Shown in pieces: positions 1 through 8,313 of a stretch of DNA of 64,000 bases. The stretch is from Prochlorococcus sp. AG-363-J23 (GTDB taxonomy: Bacteria > Cyanobacteriota > Cyanobacteriia > PCC-6307 > Cyanobiaceae). The stretch's first letter is position 1, and every line of letters starts with the position of its first letter. The position numbers were made by a program, and so were the translations under genes. Below the pieces are notes generated by a model. It searched no databases, had not been told where the DNA came from, and saw nothing but the letters and a program-made list of their open reading frames with translations. The stretch spans positions 29,139 through 93,138 of the forward strand of contig QCFN01000003.1 in assembly GCA_003280245.1 (NCBI GenBank), written 5' to 3'.

Positions 1-1074
1 TTATTTTTAAGTAGTTTTCAAGGCACACCTAATCGAAAAATCAAACAGGTTTGGGCAAAAAAACCAACTGAGAATCCCGCCGAAGCTACCGACTATTTTA
101 GATCATCATTAGAGCGTTTATCCGCCAAATATCGCTTTGATTTGATAATTAGCCACTCTGGATTTTTTTGTGGCTTATATGCAAAATATTTTTTTCCTGA
201 AACGCCTCTGATATCATATTTAGAATGGTGGTTTTCTAATGATCCGACTCAGAAAATAATATCTACACCTTTTATTGACTATAAGTCAACTACTTATTCA
301 CAACTTTTTTTACGTAATAGATCTACTGCTTTAGAATTATCTCTTGCAGATGCTATTGTGTCTCCAACAGAATGGCAATGTAAATTTCTTCCAAAATCTT
401 TAAAGGAAAAAGTCCATATTATTTTTGATGGAGTCCCAAATGATCATGTTGCTTTAGACAATACTGATGAGAATAGCAAGCCATATATAACTTATGCATC
501 TAGAGGCTTAGAGCCTATTAGATGCTTCCCAGAATTCATCAAGACTTTACCCTTTTTACGTGCAGAAGGTTGTGACCATAGAGTTTTTATTTTGGGGGGA
601 GACAAAGTTCATTATGGATGTGGATCTCCTTCGAAGTCCATAAAGTCTTTTCGTCGTTGGGCTAAAACATATCTGCATAAAAAAAATTGTTCTGAAGATA
701 TTATTTTTCTAGGTAAGTTAAAATATAAATCTTATTTGACAGTGCTTAAATATTCTACTTTGCATATTCACTTGACACAACCTTTTGTCCCTAGTTGGAG
801 TATGTTTGATGCCTTGGCCTTAGGTACTCCAACTTTAATTACTGAGAGTCCAGCCACCAACTCATTAATATCAAGAACGTCTTTAGCTCAATCAACAAAT
901 AATACGTTTGATCCAGAGGCCTTAGCAGTTGACATCAAGCTTGCCCTGAGGAATTTTTCTCAAGTTGACCTATCAGATGAGATGCGTACCTCGAAGAACA
1001 AAGAATTCTTTGAGGTATATGGAAGGGAACAATGTATTAGAAATTGGCTAGCCTTGATTGGCTCACTTACATAA
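1..1074 (+). CDS. Glycosyltransferase, GT4-like (5' end outside window)
   Basis: The frame is open from base 1 and ends at TAA 1072-1074, so 357 residues of a longer protein are visible and the start lies upstream. The C-terminal half has the look of a GT-B glycosyltransferase of family 4: a stretch reading ITYASRGLEPIR at the start of the second Rossmann domain, and a donor-site segment SMFDALALGTPTLI that corresponds to the E-x7-E/GxP region, with D in place of the usual first E. No membrane segment is visible. It probably transfers a sugar onto a surface polysaccharide or protein, and it lies just before a surface-type repeat protein and a sugar-biosynthesis island. Acceptor and donor cannot be told from the sequence. 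Confidence 0.72.
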   Translation, partial: LFLSSFQGTPNRKIKQVWAKKPTENPAEATDYFRSSLERLSAKYRFDLIISHSGFFCGLYAKYFFPETPLISYLEWWFSNDPTQKIISTPFIDYKSTTYSQLFLRNRSTALELSLADAIVSPTEWQCKFLPKSLKEKVHIIFDGVPNDHVALDNTDENSKPYITYASRGLEPIRCFPEFIKTLPFLRAEGCDHRVFILGGDKVHYGCGSPSKSIKSFRRWAKTYLHKKNCSEDIIFLGKLKYKSYLTVLKYSTLHIHLTQPFVPSWSMFDALALGTPTLITESPATNSLISRTSLAQSTNNTFDPEALAVDIKLALRNFSQVDLSDEMRTSKNKEFFEVYGREQCIRNWLALIGSLT

Positions 1075-1559
1075 TCGTGGATAATTAAGAGGGTTTTTTC
1101 GCATTTGTTCGGCCCTTTTGGCGAGAAAAGCAGAAATTATTGGCAGTTCTTGTTTCCAAGGTAATCAATTTTACCAATCAAATTTCTCATTGGTTTTAGA
1201 TGGTGGTGTGCCAGATTTACACTTGGACCATTCTTTGTAAGAAAATAGAAAACGAAAATCTGAAGTAAAAAAATTATCAATTTAGGTTTGCTCGAAGTTC
1301 AATAATTTGAAAAAATTTTGTTTATCATTGCTCTAAACCCCTTTAATAGCAAGCTTTTTATACTTTTAGTAGAGCTTAGATAAAACCTTATTTTTCTAGT
1401 AAAGCCATCACTAAGCGACCACTGACTTAATTGGCACATATTGGATGTATTGACTTCCACACAGGTTAATTTCCATTGAAGGCAACTCTCATATATGATA
1501 TTGTCGTCTCGCGGTACAAACCGCAGAAAAGAACCCTTTTTTATCCCGCTCTACCTTCA
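1075..1559. other. Long intergenic region / leader before the repeat protein
   Basis: About 485 bases with no convincing gene; the longest ATG frames are only some 20 codons. It is AT-rich and holds no strong GC hairpin after the upstream glycosyltransferase. Near its right end is a small hairpin (1511-1524, described separately). Given the strong codon bias of the gene that follows, a promoter and a long 5' untranslated leader are expected here, but no -35/-10 pair stands out clearly enough to annotate. Confidence 0.4.
1511..1524 (+). promoter_or_regulatory. Small hairpin in the putative 5' leader
   Basis: GCGGT (1511-1515) and ACCGC (1520-1524) pair perfectly around the loop ACAA. It sits 35 bases before the ATG at 1560. 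It may stabilise the transcript or affect translation of the downstream repeat protein; function is inference only. Confidence 0.35.
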
Positions 1560-3245
1560 ATGGCAATTTACGGGCTCAATACTGCGGGTCAGGCTATTAC
1601 AGCCTCTACCGCAGCTGACACTATCCTTTATTTCGGTGCTTCTGCATCTGCACAAAACAATACTGTTGTTGCAGGTGATGGTGCTGACGTTATTTGGCTT
1701 GGACCCCAAGGATTTACAGCCAACTACACCGGTGAATTTGAGGCAGCATCAGGCAGCACCACAGGTCATTCAGGTGCCGTCTACTCTGCCGGCATGAATG
1801 GTGCAGATGTTATGTACCGCACCTCTACAACCCTCGTTAGTGGAGCAGCTTCCACTGCGATGGTTCTAAGTGGTGTTATTACATCTCAGATCGGTGCTAG
1901 AACTCTACAAAGCAGCAAACTTTGGGGAAACCAAGGTAATGACTCCATTTACCTTGCACCTGCCTTCATTCATAACACCACTGCACTGCCCGGCCTCACA
2001 TTGGTCCGTGACACTACAGTCGGAGGTGGAGCTGGAAACGACGTTATAGCTACCGTAGCTTTCGTAAATAACACTGCAGTAACAGCTTCAGCAGCTACTG
2101 GAGTAATTCTTGATTCTGCCTTTATTGAAGGTGGCGGCGGTAACGATTCCATTACTTTCTGGGCGAACAGTGGAATCATTACCTCAACAACCATCCAGGG
2201 TTCTCAAGGTAATGATGTAATTGGTGTAAATAACACCGCAGGTACTATGCGTAATAGCCAGGTACTTGCTGGCGGCGGTAATGACACCATTACTTCTCAA
2301 GTATCTGCTTTCAATACTTCAACTATTGCTGGTGGTGGCGGTAACGACACAATTACCTTCTCAGCATCAATTGCTAACGCAAGTTTGATAACCCTGGATA
2401 CTTTCAATACCCAGTCAGATTACGACGGTAACGATCTATTCAGCGGCAAGTTCTTGGGTGCTGGCGGAAACGTAACAGCTTCAGGCGTAACCATCCAAGC
2501 TGGTGGTGGTAACGACTCAATTCACATTGGCGTAACCGCTTCTGATTCAAACGACAACCTTTATCAGTTAAACGCTGGTAATGACTTGTTGTCTGCAGCA
2601 CTTATTAGTGCATCAACTATTCAAGCTGGTGCAGGTAACGACACTATCCAGGGAATCACAGCTATTCTTACTAGCTTTGTTCAGCTTGGTGGTGGTAACG
2701 ATATCTTCTCCTTGGCTGGTACTGGTTCAGCTAACTCCACTGGTCTTTCAGCAACAACCATCTTTGGTGGTGCTGGAGCGGATATCTTTACCGCTTCTGC
2801 AAACGTCGCTGGTAATGAAATGACCATCGGCATGCAGTTTGGTTATTCAGCGGCTTCAGATTCAACTCTGTCTGCTTACGACACCATCTCTATTACCAAC
2901 ACTGGTGGTACTTATCAGTTCCGTTGGCTTGGAAGCACTGCTAACCGCACTAGCATGAGTGCATCAGACTTCACAGCTACTAATGGATCAGTTATCTTCA
3001 CCGGTACTGTTGCTAACGATGTAACTGCTCGGGCCACAATCTTGAGTGAAGCAGGTGCAGGTGCAGGTTCTACCTTCGGATTTGTCGATGGCAGTTCACG
3101 TAACTTCCTCTTCATCTCTGGTGGTGATTCAACTGTAACTACTGATGACCTCTTGGTACAGGTAGGTACAGCTGGTACATCTTCAGGTGGATCAATCACT
3201 ATCAGTGGTAACGCAGGAATTGCCTTCCAAGTTGCTCAAGACTGA
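1560..3245 (+). CDS. RTX-like repeat protein with isolated G-N-D motifs, likely surface or secreted
   Basis: 561 residues from ATG 1560 (MAIYGLNTAGQ). An in-frame TTG at 1476 exists, but the 28 residues it adds look unlike the rest. The protein is rich in Gly, Ala, Ser, Thr and Asn, has no cysteine and no classical signal peptide. Twelve G-[NA]-D-x-[IL/F] motifs of the GGGGNDTI kind recur, with their Asn/Ala codons at about 1938, 2037, 2142, 2211, 2280, 2343, 2430, 2511, 2580, 2637, 2697 and 2778, spaced 19-35 residues apart. RTX proteins usually have tandem nonapeptides; here each motif is single and separated by beta-rich segments. RTX motifs bind Ca2+ and go with type I secretion. GGT, AAC and GCT codons dominate, which suggests high expression. 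It may be an S-layer or SwmA-like coat component; no function is proven. Confidence 0.7.
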   Translation: MAIYGLNTAGQAITASTAADTILYFGASASAQNNTVVAGDGADVIWLGPQGFTANYTGEFEAASGSTTGHSGAVYSAGMNGADVMYRTSTTLVSGAASTAMVLSGVITSQIGARTLQSSKLWGNQGNDSIYLAPAFIHNTTALPGLTLVRDTTVGGGAGNDVIATVAFVNNTAVTASAATGVILDSAFIEGGGGNDSITFWANSGIITSTTIQGSQGNDVIGVNNTAGTMRNSQVLAGGGNDTITSQVSAFNTSTIAGGGGNDTITFSASIANASLITLDTFNTQSDYDGNDLFSGKFLGAGGNVTASGVTIQAGGGNDSIHIGVTASDSNDNLYQLNAGNDLLSAALISASTIQAGAGNDTIQGITAILTSFVQLGGGNDIFSLAGTGSANSTGLSATTIFGGAGADIFTASANVAGNEMTIGMQFGYSAASDSTLSAYDTISITNTGGTYQFRWLGSTANRTSMSASDFTATNGSVIFTGTVANDVTARATILSEAGAGAGSTFGFVDGSSRNFLFISGGDSTVTTDDLLVQVGTAGTSSGGSITISGNAGIAFQVAQD

Positions 3246-3301
3246 TTCCTAGTAAGAAGCCAATTGATCGATCAAAAAGAAGTATCTTTCTTGATCGTTG
3301 T

Positions 3302-3331
3302 AAAAGAAGGGGCCTCTGGCCCCTTCTTTTT
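3302..3331 (+). terminator. Strong intrinsic terminator after the repeat protein
   Basis: Perfect stem AAAAGAAGGGGCC (3302-3314) with GGCCCCTTCTTTT (3318-3330), loop TCT, ending in a T run that is part of the stem. It lies 57 bases past the stop codon. The strength of this hairpin fits a highly transcribed upstream gene. Confidence 0.9.
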
Positions 3332-3491
3332 ATGATCAAAATTACTTGATTGAAATTAATAAATTTGTATGAACGCCAATTGCACAAGATTTTCTTGAGG
3401 TCGTTTACTAGTTGACAGGTTTTTATATAATTTTTAGTCCAGTAATTTACTTTGTATATCCTGCTGCTATTAGGTCATATGATTTTGCCCA

Positions 3492-4214
3492 TTATTGGTT
3501 TTGTGAGTTGATAATTTCTAAGAATCTTGTTCTAGTTCCATGTCCGTTGTATCGATAATGAATTAGCTCTTTGGGTGATGTGTGGATGCTTCTTGTGCCT
3601 TCATATCTTTCTATGGACTCTGTATTTAGAAAAATGTGTATTGGATGAAAAGCAAAGACTTTTAATCCTGGTTTGTTTACGAGATCTTTGATACTGTCTT
3701 GATAATGGTAGAGAATATGGACATCATCTTCCCAAAAAAATGGAACTTTAATGATTCCATTCCATAGCATCCATGGCTTTAATGTGATATTGGTTTGCGC
3801 AGGAATAAAGTCATTAACATCATGGGTTATTTTGAGTTTGGAATAAATATTAGTAATGAGCGTACTTTGAGTTAGTGAGTGACTTCGTACAGATGTTGCT
3901 TGAGGGAATTGGTTTAGTAATTCTTCCAAAATTACATCAGCATTCTTTTCATTTTTGTTGTTTCCGCTTATCAGTGAGTTGAAATTGGGATGCAAACCAA
4001 TTTCGAATTTATGGTTAATTTCGATATCTTTAAAAATATTTGTTTTGTGAGTGCAAAACCAAGTTGCCTCAACTTTTGCTTCTTCAAGAAGAGAAATTGT
4101 GTCAGCAATTACTTCGTCAACAGCCCAGTCAGTATCAATGGCTAAGAAAATATTCTCTTGATATGTTTGAGGGTTTTTACTATTGATATCTTTAATACGC
4201 GCAAAATTCGCCAT
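3492..4214 (-). CDS. WbmS-like polysaccharide deacetylase (NodB fold)
   Basis: 240 residues from ATG at 4214. An early segment LAIDTDWAVDE (about residue 24) takes the place of the NodB TFDD motif. ATWFCTH, GLHPNFN and the later RSHSL and FAFHPIHIF give the His and Asp ligands expected of a metal-dependent carbohydrate esterase 4-type fold. This resembles the WbmS family found in O-antigen loci; such enzymes are presumed to remove an acetyl group from an amino sugar or an intermediate, but activity has rarely been shown. It is last in the leftward island, 21 bases after the AsnB-like gene, so co-transcription is likely. It has no signal peptide, so a cytoplasmic nucleotide-sugar or lipid-linked substrate is more likely than finished polymer. 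The family call is fairly sure, the substrate is unknown. Confidence 0.65.
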   Translation of the reverse strand: MANFARIKDINSKNPQTYQENIFLAIDTDWAVDEVIADTISLLEEAKVEATWFCTHKTNIFKDIEINHKFEIGLHPNFNSLISGNNKNEKNADVILEELLNQFPQATSVRSHSLTQSTLITNIYSKLKITHDVNDFIPAQTNITLKPWMLWNGIIKVPFFWEDDVHILYHYQDSIKDLVNKPGLKVFAFHPIHIFLNTESIERYEGTRSIHTSPKELIHYRYNGHGTRTRFLEIINSQNQ

Positions 4215-4235
4215 CTTTATATTAAGTATCTGGAG

Positions 4236-6122
4236 TTAAAAAGTATTTTGAAGCCAATGTTCTAAATTTAGAAGTGACCAAATTAATAATCTTTTATTTT
4301 GCTTGCATTCTAGATGAGAGTTGACCAAAGTCTTTACTGAGTTTTCATCAAGAATATCATATATCCTTGCTTTGTTTTGATATAAGGTTTTGTTGACAAA
4401 GTCGATACTTTGTCCTTTGAACCAACTTGCATCCGGAGAGGAAAAACCCTGTTTTGTGGCTTGCGTGACATCTTGATCGATATATCTTCCCATCATTTCT
4501 CGGATAATTTGCTTTCCATCATTTGTTTTTTGAAAATATTTTCTTTTTTTATTTGACGTCTCATTTTCATTGAAGCCCTGCACTATATTTAGATTTTTTA
4601 GCTTTAAACTAACAGGACATTTCATTGCAAAATCTACAAGATCATTATCTAGAAATGGAACTCTAGTTTCCAAGCCATGGGCCATTGACAATTTGTCTTC
4701 GACTATTAGTAGGCCATTGAGGAAGGTTTTTGCCTCAAAATATAGTGAATGATTGATAAAATCTTTAGGCTGGTCAAGATTATTTTTGTGTGAAGAAAAT
4801 ACCTTTTTAAAGATATCCTTTGTCTCAACATCTTTAACACTATTCCAGCAGGGCCTAAATACATTTTCAATTTCTTCATGACTAAGTAGTCTCTGCCAAT
4901 ATGTGAAGTATTCATCGATATAAGTATCAAAGTTTTGACAGTTAGCAGTTCTGTAGTATCTCCATGGATAACCACCAAATAGTTCATCTCCTCCGCTACC
5001 AGAGAGGACAACCTTAACAAATTTACTGGCTAATTTTGCTATATAAAAATTTGGATAACTCTGGCCAACTCTAGGCTCTTCAAGATGCCATGATAACTCT
5101 GAAAGACATCTTTCCATATCTCCTGCCTTTAAAACCATTTCATAATGCTCTGTTTGAAGCTTTGCAGATATCGCTTCTGCTTTTACTCTTTCATCAAATG
5201 TTAGTTCGATTCCTGATGCTGAACTTAGGTCAAATCCACATGTGAATGTCTTCATATTTGGTAGCTTCTTTGAAGCTAAGCATGTTATGGATCCCGAATC
5301 AATTCCACCACTTAGATAGCTTCCTAGTTCAACATCAGAAACTAATTGCCTGTTTACAGCTTGATTAAATAATCTATCAAGCTCCTCCAAATAATCAGCC
5401 TTATTTACTACTTTATCTTCATCATTGAATTCATAATCCCAATATTGATGCTTAGTTATTTGATGAGATAGTGGTTGACCTTGGTCACACTTAACTCTTA
5501 AAAGATGACCAGCTTCTAGTAAAAATATTCTTTTTAAAAGAGTTTGATTTGTGAATATATTTTGAAAAGTCATATATTCTAGAAGTGCCTTTTTGTTAAG
5601 ATCTTTTTGGAAATTGGGAGCAGAAGTGATTGCTTTTTGCTCAGAGCCAAAAATGAATCTGTCAATGTCAATTGAGTAATAAAGTGGTTTAATCCCATAT
5701 CTATCTCGAGCAAGTAAGAGCTCTTTATTTTGCCTATCCCATAATGCAATAGCAAACATCCCGTTAAACTTTAGGAGTGCATCTTCTCCCCATGTAGCTA
5801 ATGCATATAAAACTACTTCTGTATCCGAACTGCTTGTGAAGGAGATTCCTTTATTTTCTAATTCTTTTTTAATTTCTTTGTAATTATATATTTCACCATT
5901 GTATGATAAGACCCATCTTTGATTTTTGCTAATCATTGGTTGGTTAGCTGCTGTTGTTAAATCAAGTATTGCTAGCCTTCGATGGCCTATCCCAACATTA
6001 TTTTCTATCCATTCTCCTTCTCCATTAGGACCTCTATGTGCGATTTGATTTGTCATATTTCTGATGACGTGAGATGTAATTACATCACCTTTTAAATTTA
6101 TTATTCCTGCAATCCCACACAT
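4236..6122 (-). CDS. Asparagine-synthetase-type amidotransferase (likely sugar uronamide-forming)
   Basis: 628 residues. The N-terminal class II glutaminase domain begins MCGIAGI, with Cys2 as nucleophile after Met removal. The synthetase domain carries the ATP-pyrophosphatase loop SGGIDS at residues 271-276. AsnB family proteins make asparagine from aspartate, glutamine and ATP, but paralogues in O-antigen loci (WbmI, WbpS type) amidate the carboxyl of hexuronic acids. Context favours the latter: the gene overlaps the aminotransferase by one base (TAATG) and the island also encodes a UDP-sugar 6-dehydrogenase that makes the carboxyl group. True asparagine synthesis cannot be excluded from sequence alone. 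Confidence 0.8.
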   Translation of the reverse strand: MCGIAGIINLKGDVITSHVIRNMTNQIAHRGPNGEGEWIENNVGIGHRRLAILDLTTAANQPMISKNQRWVLSYNGEIYNYKEIKKELENKGISFTSSSDTEVVLYALATWGEDALLKFNGMFAIALWDRQNKELLLARDRYGIKPLYYSIDIDRFIFGSEQKAITSAPNFQKDLNKKALLEYMTFQNIFTNQTLLKRIFLLEAGHLLRVKCDQGQPLSHQITKHQYWDYEFNDEDKVVNKADYLEELDRLFNQAVNRQLVSDVELGSYLSGGIDSGSITCLASKKLPNMKTFTCGFDLSSASGIELTFDERVKAEAISAKLQTEHYEMVLKAGDMERCLSELSWHLEEPRVGQSYPNFYIAKLASKFVKVVLSGSGGDELFGGYPWRYYRTANCQNFDTYIDEYFTYWQRLLSHEEIENVFRPCWNSVKDVETKDIFKKVFSSHKNNLDQPKDFINHSLYFEAKTFLNGLLIVEDKLSMAHGLETRVPFLDNDLVDFAMKCPVSLKLKNLNIVQGFNENETSNKKRKYFQKTNDGKQIIREMMGRYIDQDVTQATKQGFSSPDASWFKGQSIDFVNKTLYQNKARIYDILDENSVKTLVNSHLECKQNKRLLIWSLLNLEHWLQNTF

Positions 6123-7312
6123 TATTTTGATGTTTCTTTGACTGCGGTAATTACTTGATTTTGCTCTTCTACAGTCATGCCATTAAATAGAGGTAGAGAT
6201 ATACTGCAATCATTTGCCGCCTGCGCGCAAGGATAATCTTCAGGTTTAATTTTGTATTTATTTTGATAGTAACTCAACATGTGTACAGCATGTGTTGCGG
6301 GCCGTGTATTAATACCTTTGTTAAGCAAATTACTCATCCAGGTATTTCTTCTTTTTCTAATTGAATCAAGGGCTTTGTGATCTTTCTTTTTTATTGCTGA
6401 TATAACTTCCTCGATATCAAATATGCATGGATAACTTTGAAAACTATGTGTAAAGCCTTTTACGGCTTCTGGTTTTTGGAGCCAAGTGATATTGCTAAAT
6501 GATGAATTATATATTTGAGCTAGTTTTTGTCTTTCATTAATAATGCTTTCCGCTCTTTTCATTTGAGAAGCACCAAGTGCAGCTTGTATATCAGTCATCC
6601 TTAAGTTGTAGCCTGCTTCCGTATGATCTGCTAATAGATAAGGTTGTGGTCCAAGATGTCGTTGTAAATCATTCAGAGAAGCTCCATGATCTCTAAGCAT
6701 TCTTAGTCGTTTAGCTAAATGACTATCATTAGTGCTAATCATTCCACCTTCACCGGTTGTTATCGCTTTGCGTGGATGAAAGCTATAGCAAGCTGTGTTT
6801 CCTAACTTTCCTACATGTTGGTTATTGATTTTGCTTCCTAGGGCACATGCAGCATCTTCGACAATATATAGATTATATTTCTGAGCCAGATTTTTTATCT
6901 TTGTCATTTCTGCAGCTAAGCCAAATAAATGAACTGGAAGAATTACTTTTGTTTTGTTAGTAATTAATTGTTCAATTTTTTCCGGATTGATGTTAAATGT
7001 TTTTAAATCTATGTCACAGAATATAACCTTTCCTCCAAGATGCTCAACCACATTTGCTGTTGAAATCCACGTAAATGCAGGAACTATAGCTTCATCTCCT
7101 TTTTTAAAGCCTAAAGCTACAAGAGACAAATAAAGAGCACTGGTGCAACTTGTTACAGCAATACTGTGCTCAACTTCAGTATATTTTGACCAGAGATTTT
7201 CAAATTCTGAAACTTTAGGCCCTTGAACTAGCCATCCTTTTTTGAGTGGTTCCAATACACTATTAATATCCTCTTCGGTCAGAGATGGCTTAGCTATAGG
7301 TATGTTCTTCAT
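6122..7312 (-). CDS. DegT/DnrJ/EryC1-family sugar aminotransferase (WbpE/WlbC-like)
   Basis: 396 residues, the usual length for this PLP-dependent family. The Schiff-base lysine is Lys182 in HPRKAITTGEGG, and Asp153 in VEDAACALG contacts the pyridine nitrogen. The N-terminal IAKPSLTEEDI is typical. Such enzymes transfer an amino group from glutamate to a keto-sugar nucleotide, releasing 2-oxoglutarate. With the WlbA/WbpB-like 3-dehydrogenase and the WbpD-like acetyltransferase nearby, the likely substrate is UDP-GlcNAc-3-keto-uronic acid, giving the 3-amino sugar. It is translationally coupled to the amidotransferase (one-base overlap) and sits 2 bases after the epimerase stop. Substrate assignment is by context. 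Confidence 0.8.
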   Translation of the reverse strand: MKNIPIAKPSLTEEDINSVLEPLKKGWLVQGPKVSEFENLWSKYTEVEHSIAVTSCTSALYLSLVALGFKKGDEAIVPAFTWISTANVVEHLGGKVIFCDIDLKTFNINPEKIEQLITNKTKVILPVHLFGLAAEMTKIKNLAQKYNLYIVEDAACALGSKINNQHVGKLGNTACYSFHPRKAITTGEGGMISTNDSHLAKRLRMLRDHGASLNDLQRHLGPQPYLLADHTEAGYNLRMTDIQAALGASQMKRAESIINERQKLAQIYNSSFSNITWLQKPEAVKGFTHSFQSYPCIFDIEEVISAIKKKDHKALDSIRKRRNTWMSNLLNKGINTRPATHAVHMLSYYQNKYKIKPEDYPCAQAANDCSISLPLFNGMTVEEQNQVITAVKETSK

Positions 7313-7314
7313 AA

Positions 7315-8313
7315 TTACTTTACCTGAAACCCCTTTCTTCTAGAATCCACTTCGGACTTATGTGTGTTTCTCCACTTTATTAATTTTTTCAATCCTTCTT
7401 CTAATTTAACTGTTGCCTTATAACCTATTTCGTTCTCTGCTTTTTTAGGACATCCTATTCGGTTCTTGACTAAGGTTGCTTCGCTTCTATTTTTATATTG
7501 TATTTTATTCTCACTTTCAGTGATTTCGATCAATTTTTCTGCTAATTGCTTTAATGTAGTTTTTATTCCTGTTCCAACATTGTAGAATTCGTCAGATACA
7601 TCTGATTTCATTGCGCAAATATTTGCCTGAGCACAATCTTCTACAGCAACAAAATCAAATGCTTCTGATCCATCTCCTAAGATTGTAGGATTGTTTCCTT
7701 TGTCAATTGCATCTAGCATCTTCATAATTACTGCGATATATGCTCCTTGATAATCTTGTCTTGAGCCATATACATTCATATATCTAAGACCAATATAATC
7801 TAGTCCATATCTATGATGAAAGGCTCTTAAAATTGCTTCTCCGCATATTTTTGTTGCGCCATAAAAATTTTTATTATTAAATGGATGTGTCTCTTCCATC
7901 GGCTCGGTAATTGCATCTCCATAAACAGAAGCAGAAGACGAGTAAATGAGTTTTTGGATACCCATATCAACGCAAGCCTCGATTATATTAAATGTACCCT
8001 TAATATTTACTTCAAATGCTGACTTTGGGAATTCATGACATTGTAATAGCCATAGTGCAGCAAAGTGAAATACTCCATCAATACCTTTAAGGGCATTTCT
8101 AAGTATATCTGTTTGAAGGATATCACCCCCAAGATCATATATTTTAAATCTTGGATCTTTCATTGCATATTGAAGATTTTCCATTCTTCCACGGACAAAA
8201 TTATCGAACACAATTATTTCTCGCACATTTTCTTTAAGTAAGGCATCAATAGTGTGTGATCCAATAAGCCCTGCTCCCCCTATAACCAAGAATTTTTTAC
8301 CTTCAATGTTCAT
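7315..8313 (-). CDS. NAD-dependent nucleotide-sugar epimerase, WbmG/WbmH-like
   Basis: 332 residues of extended short-chain dehydrogenase. The NAD motif is GGAGLIG at residues 12-18, the catalytic pair is Tyr151 and Lys155 in YGATK, and the serine region is YSSSASVYGD. The segment HFAALWLLQCHE (83-94) is the same kind of signature I recall from Bordetella O-antigen epimerases WbmF/G/H, which act on UDP-2,3-diacetamido-hexuronic acids. A 4-epimerase role (gluco to galacto) is the simplest guess. Its start overlaps the stop of the preceding L-2-hydroxyglutarate oxidase gene by 4 bases (ATGA). Plain UDP-glucose 4-epimerase is an alternative but less likely here. Confidence 0.78.
   Translation of the reverse strand: MNIEGKKFLVIGGAGLIGSHTIDALLKENVREIIVFDNFVRGRMENLQYAMKDPRFKIYDLGGDILQTDILRNALKGIDGVFHFAALWLLQCHEFPKSAFEVNIKGTFNIIEACVDMGIQKLIYSSSASVYGDAITEPMEETHPFNNKNFYGATKICGEAILRAFHHRYGLDYIGLRYMNVYGSRQDYQGAYIAVIMKMLDAIDKGNNPTILGDGSEAFDFVAVEDCAQANICAMKSDVSDEFYNVGTGIKTTLKQLAEKLIEITESENKIQYKNRSEATLVKNRIGCPKKAENEIGYKATVKLEEGLKKLIKWRNTHKSEVDSRRKGFQVK

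Noticed and set aside
1476-1559. Longer reading of the repeat protein from TTG 1476
   Set aside because: The extra 28 residues are basic and unlike the repeat; ATG 1560 is the more natural start.
1970-2194. Leftward open frame inside the repeat gene
   Set aside because: It is antisense to the repeat frame and its regularity just reflects the repeated codons.
1938-2786. The evenly spaced G-N-D coding repeats as a CRISPR array
   Set aside because: The repeats are degenerate, in frame and of unequal spacing, so they are protein motifs.
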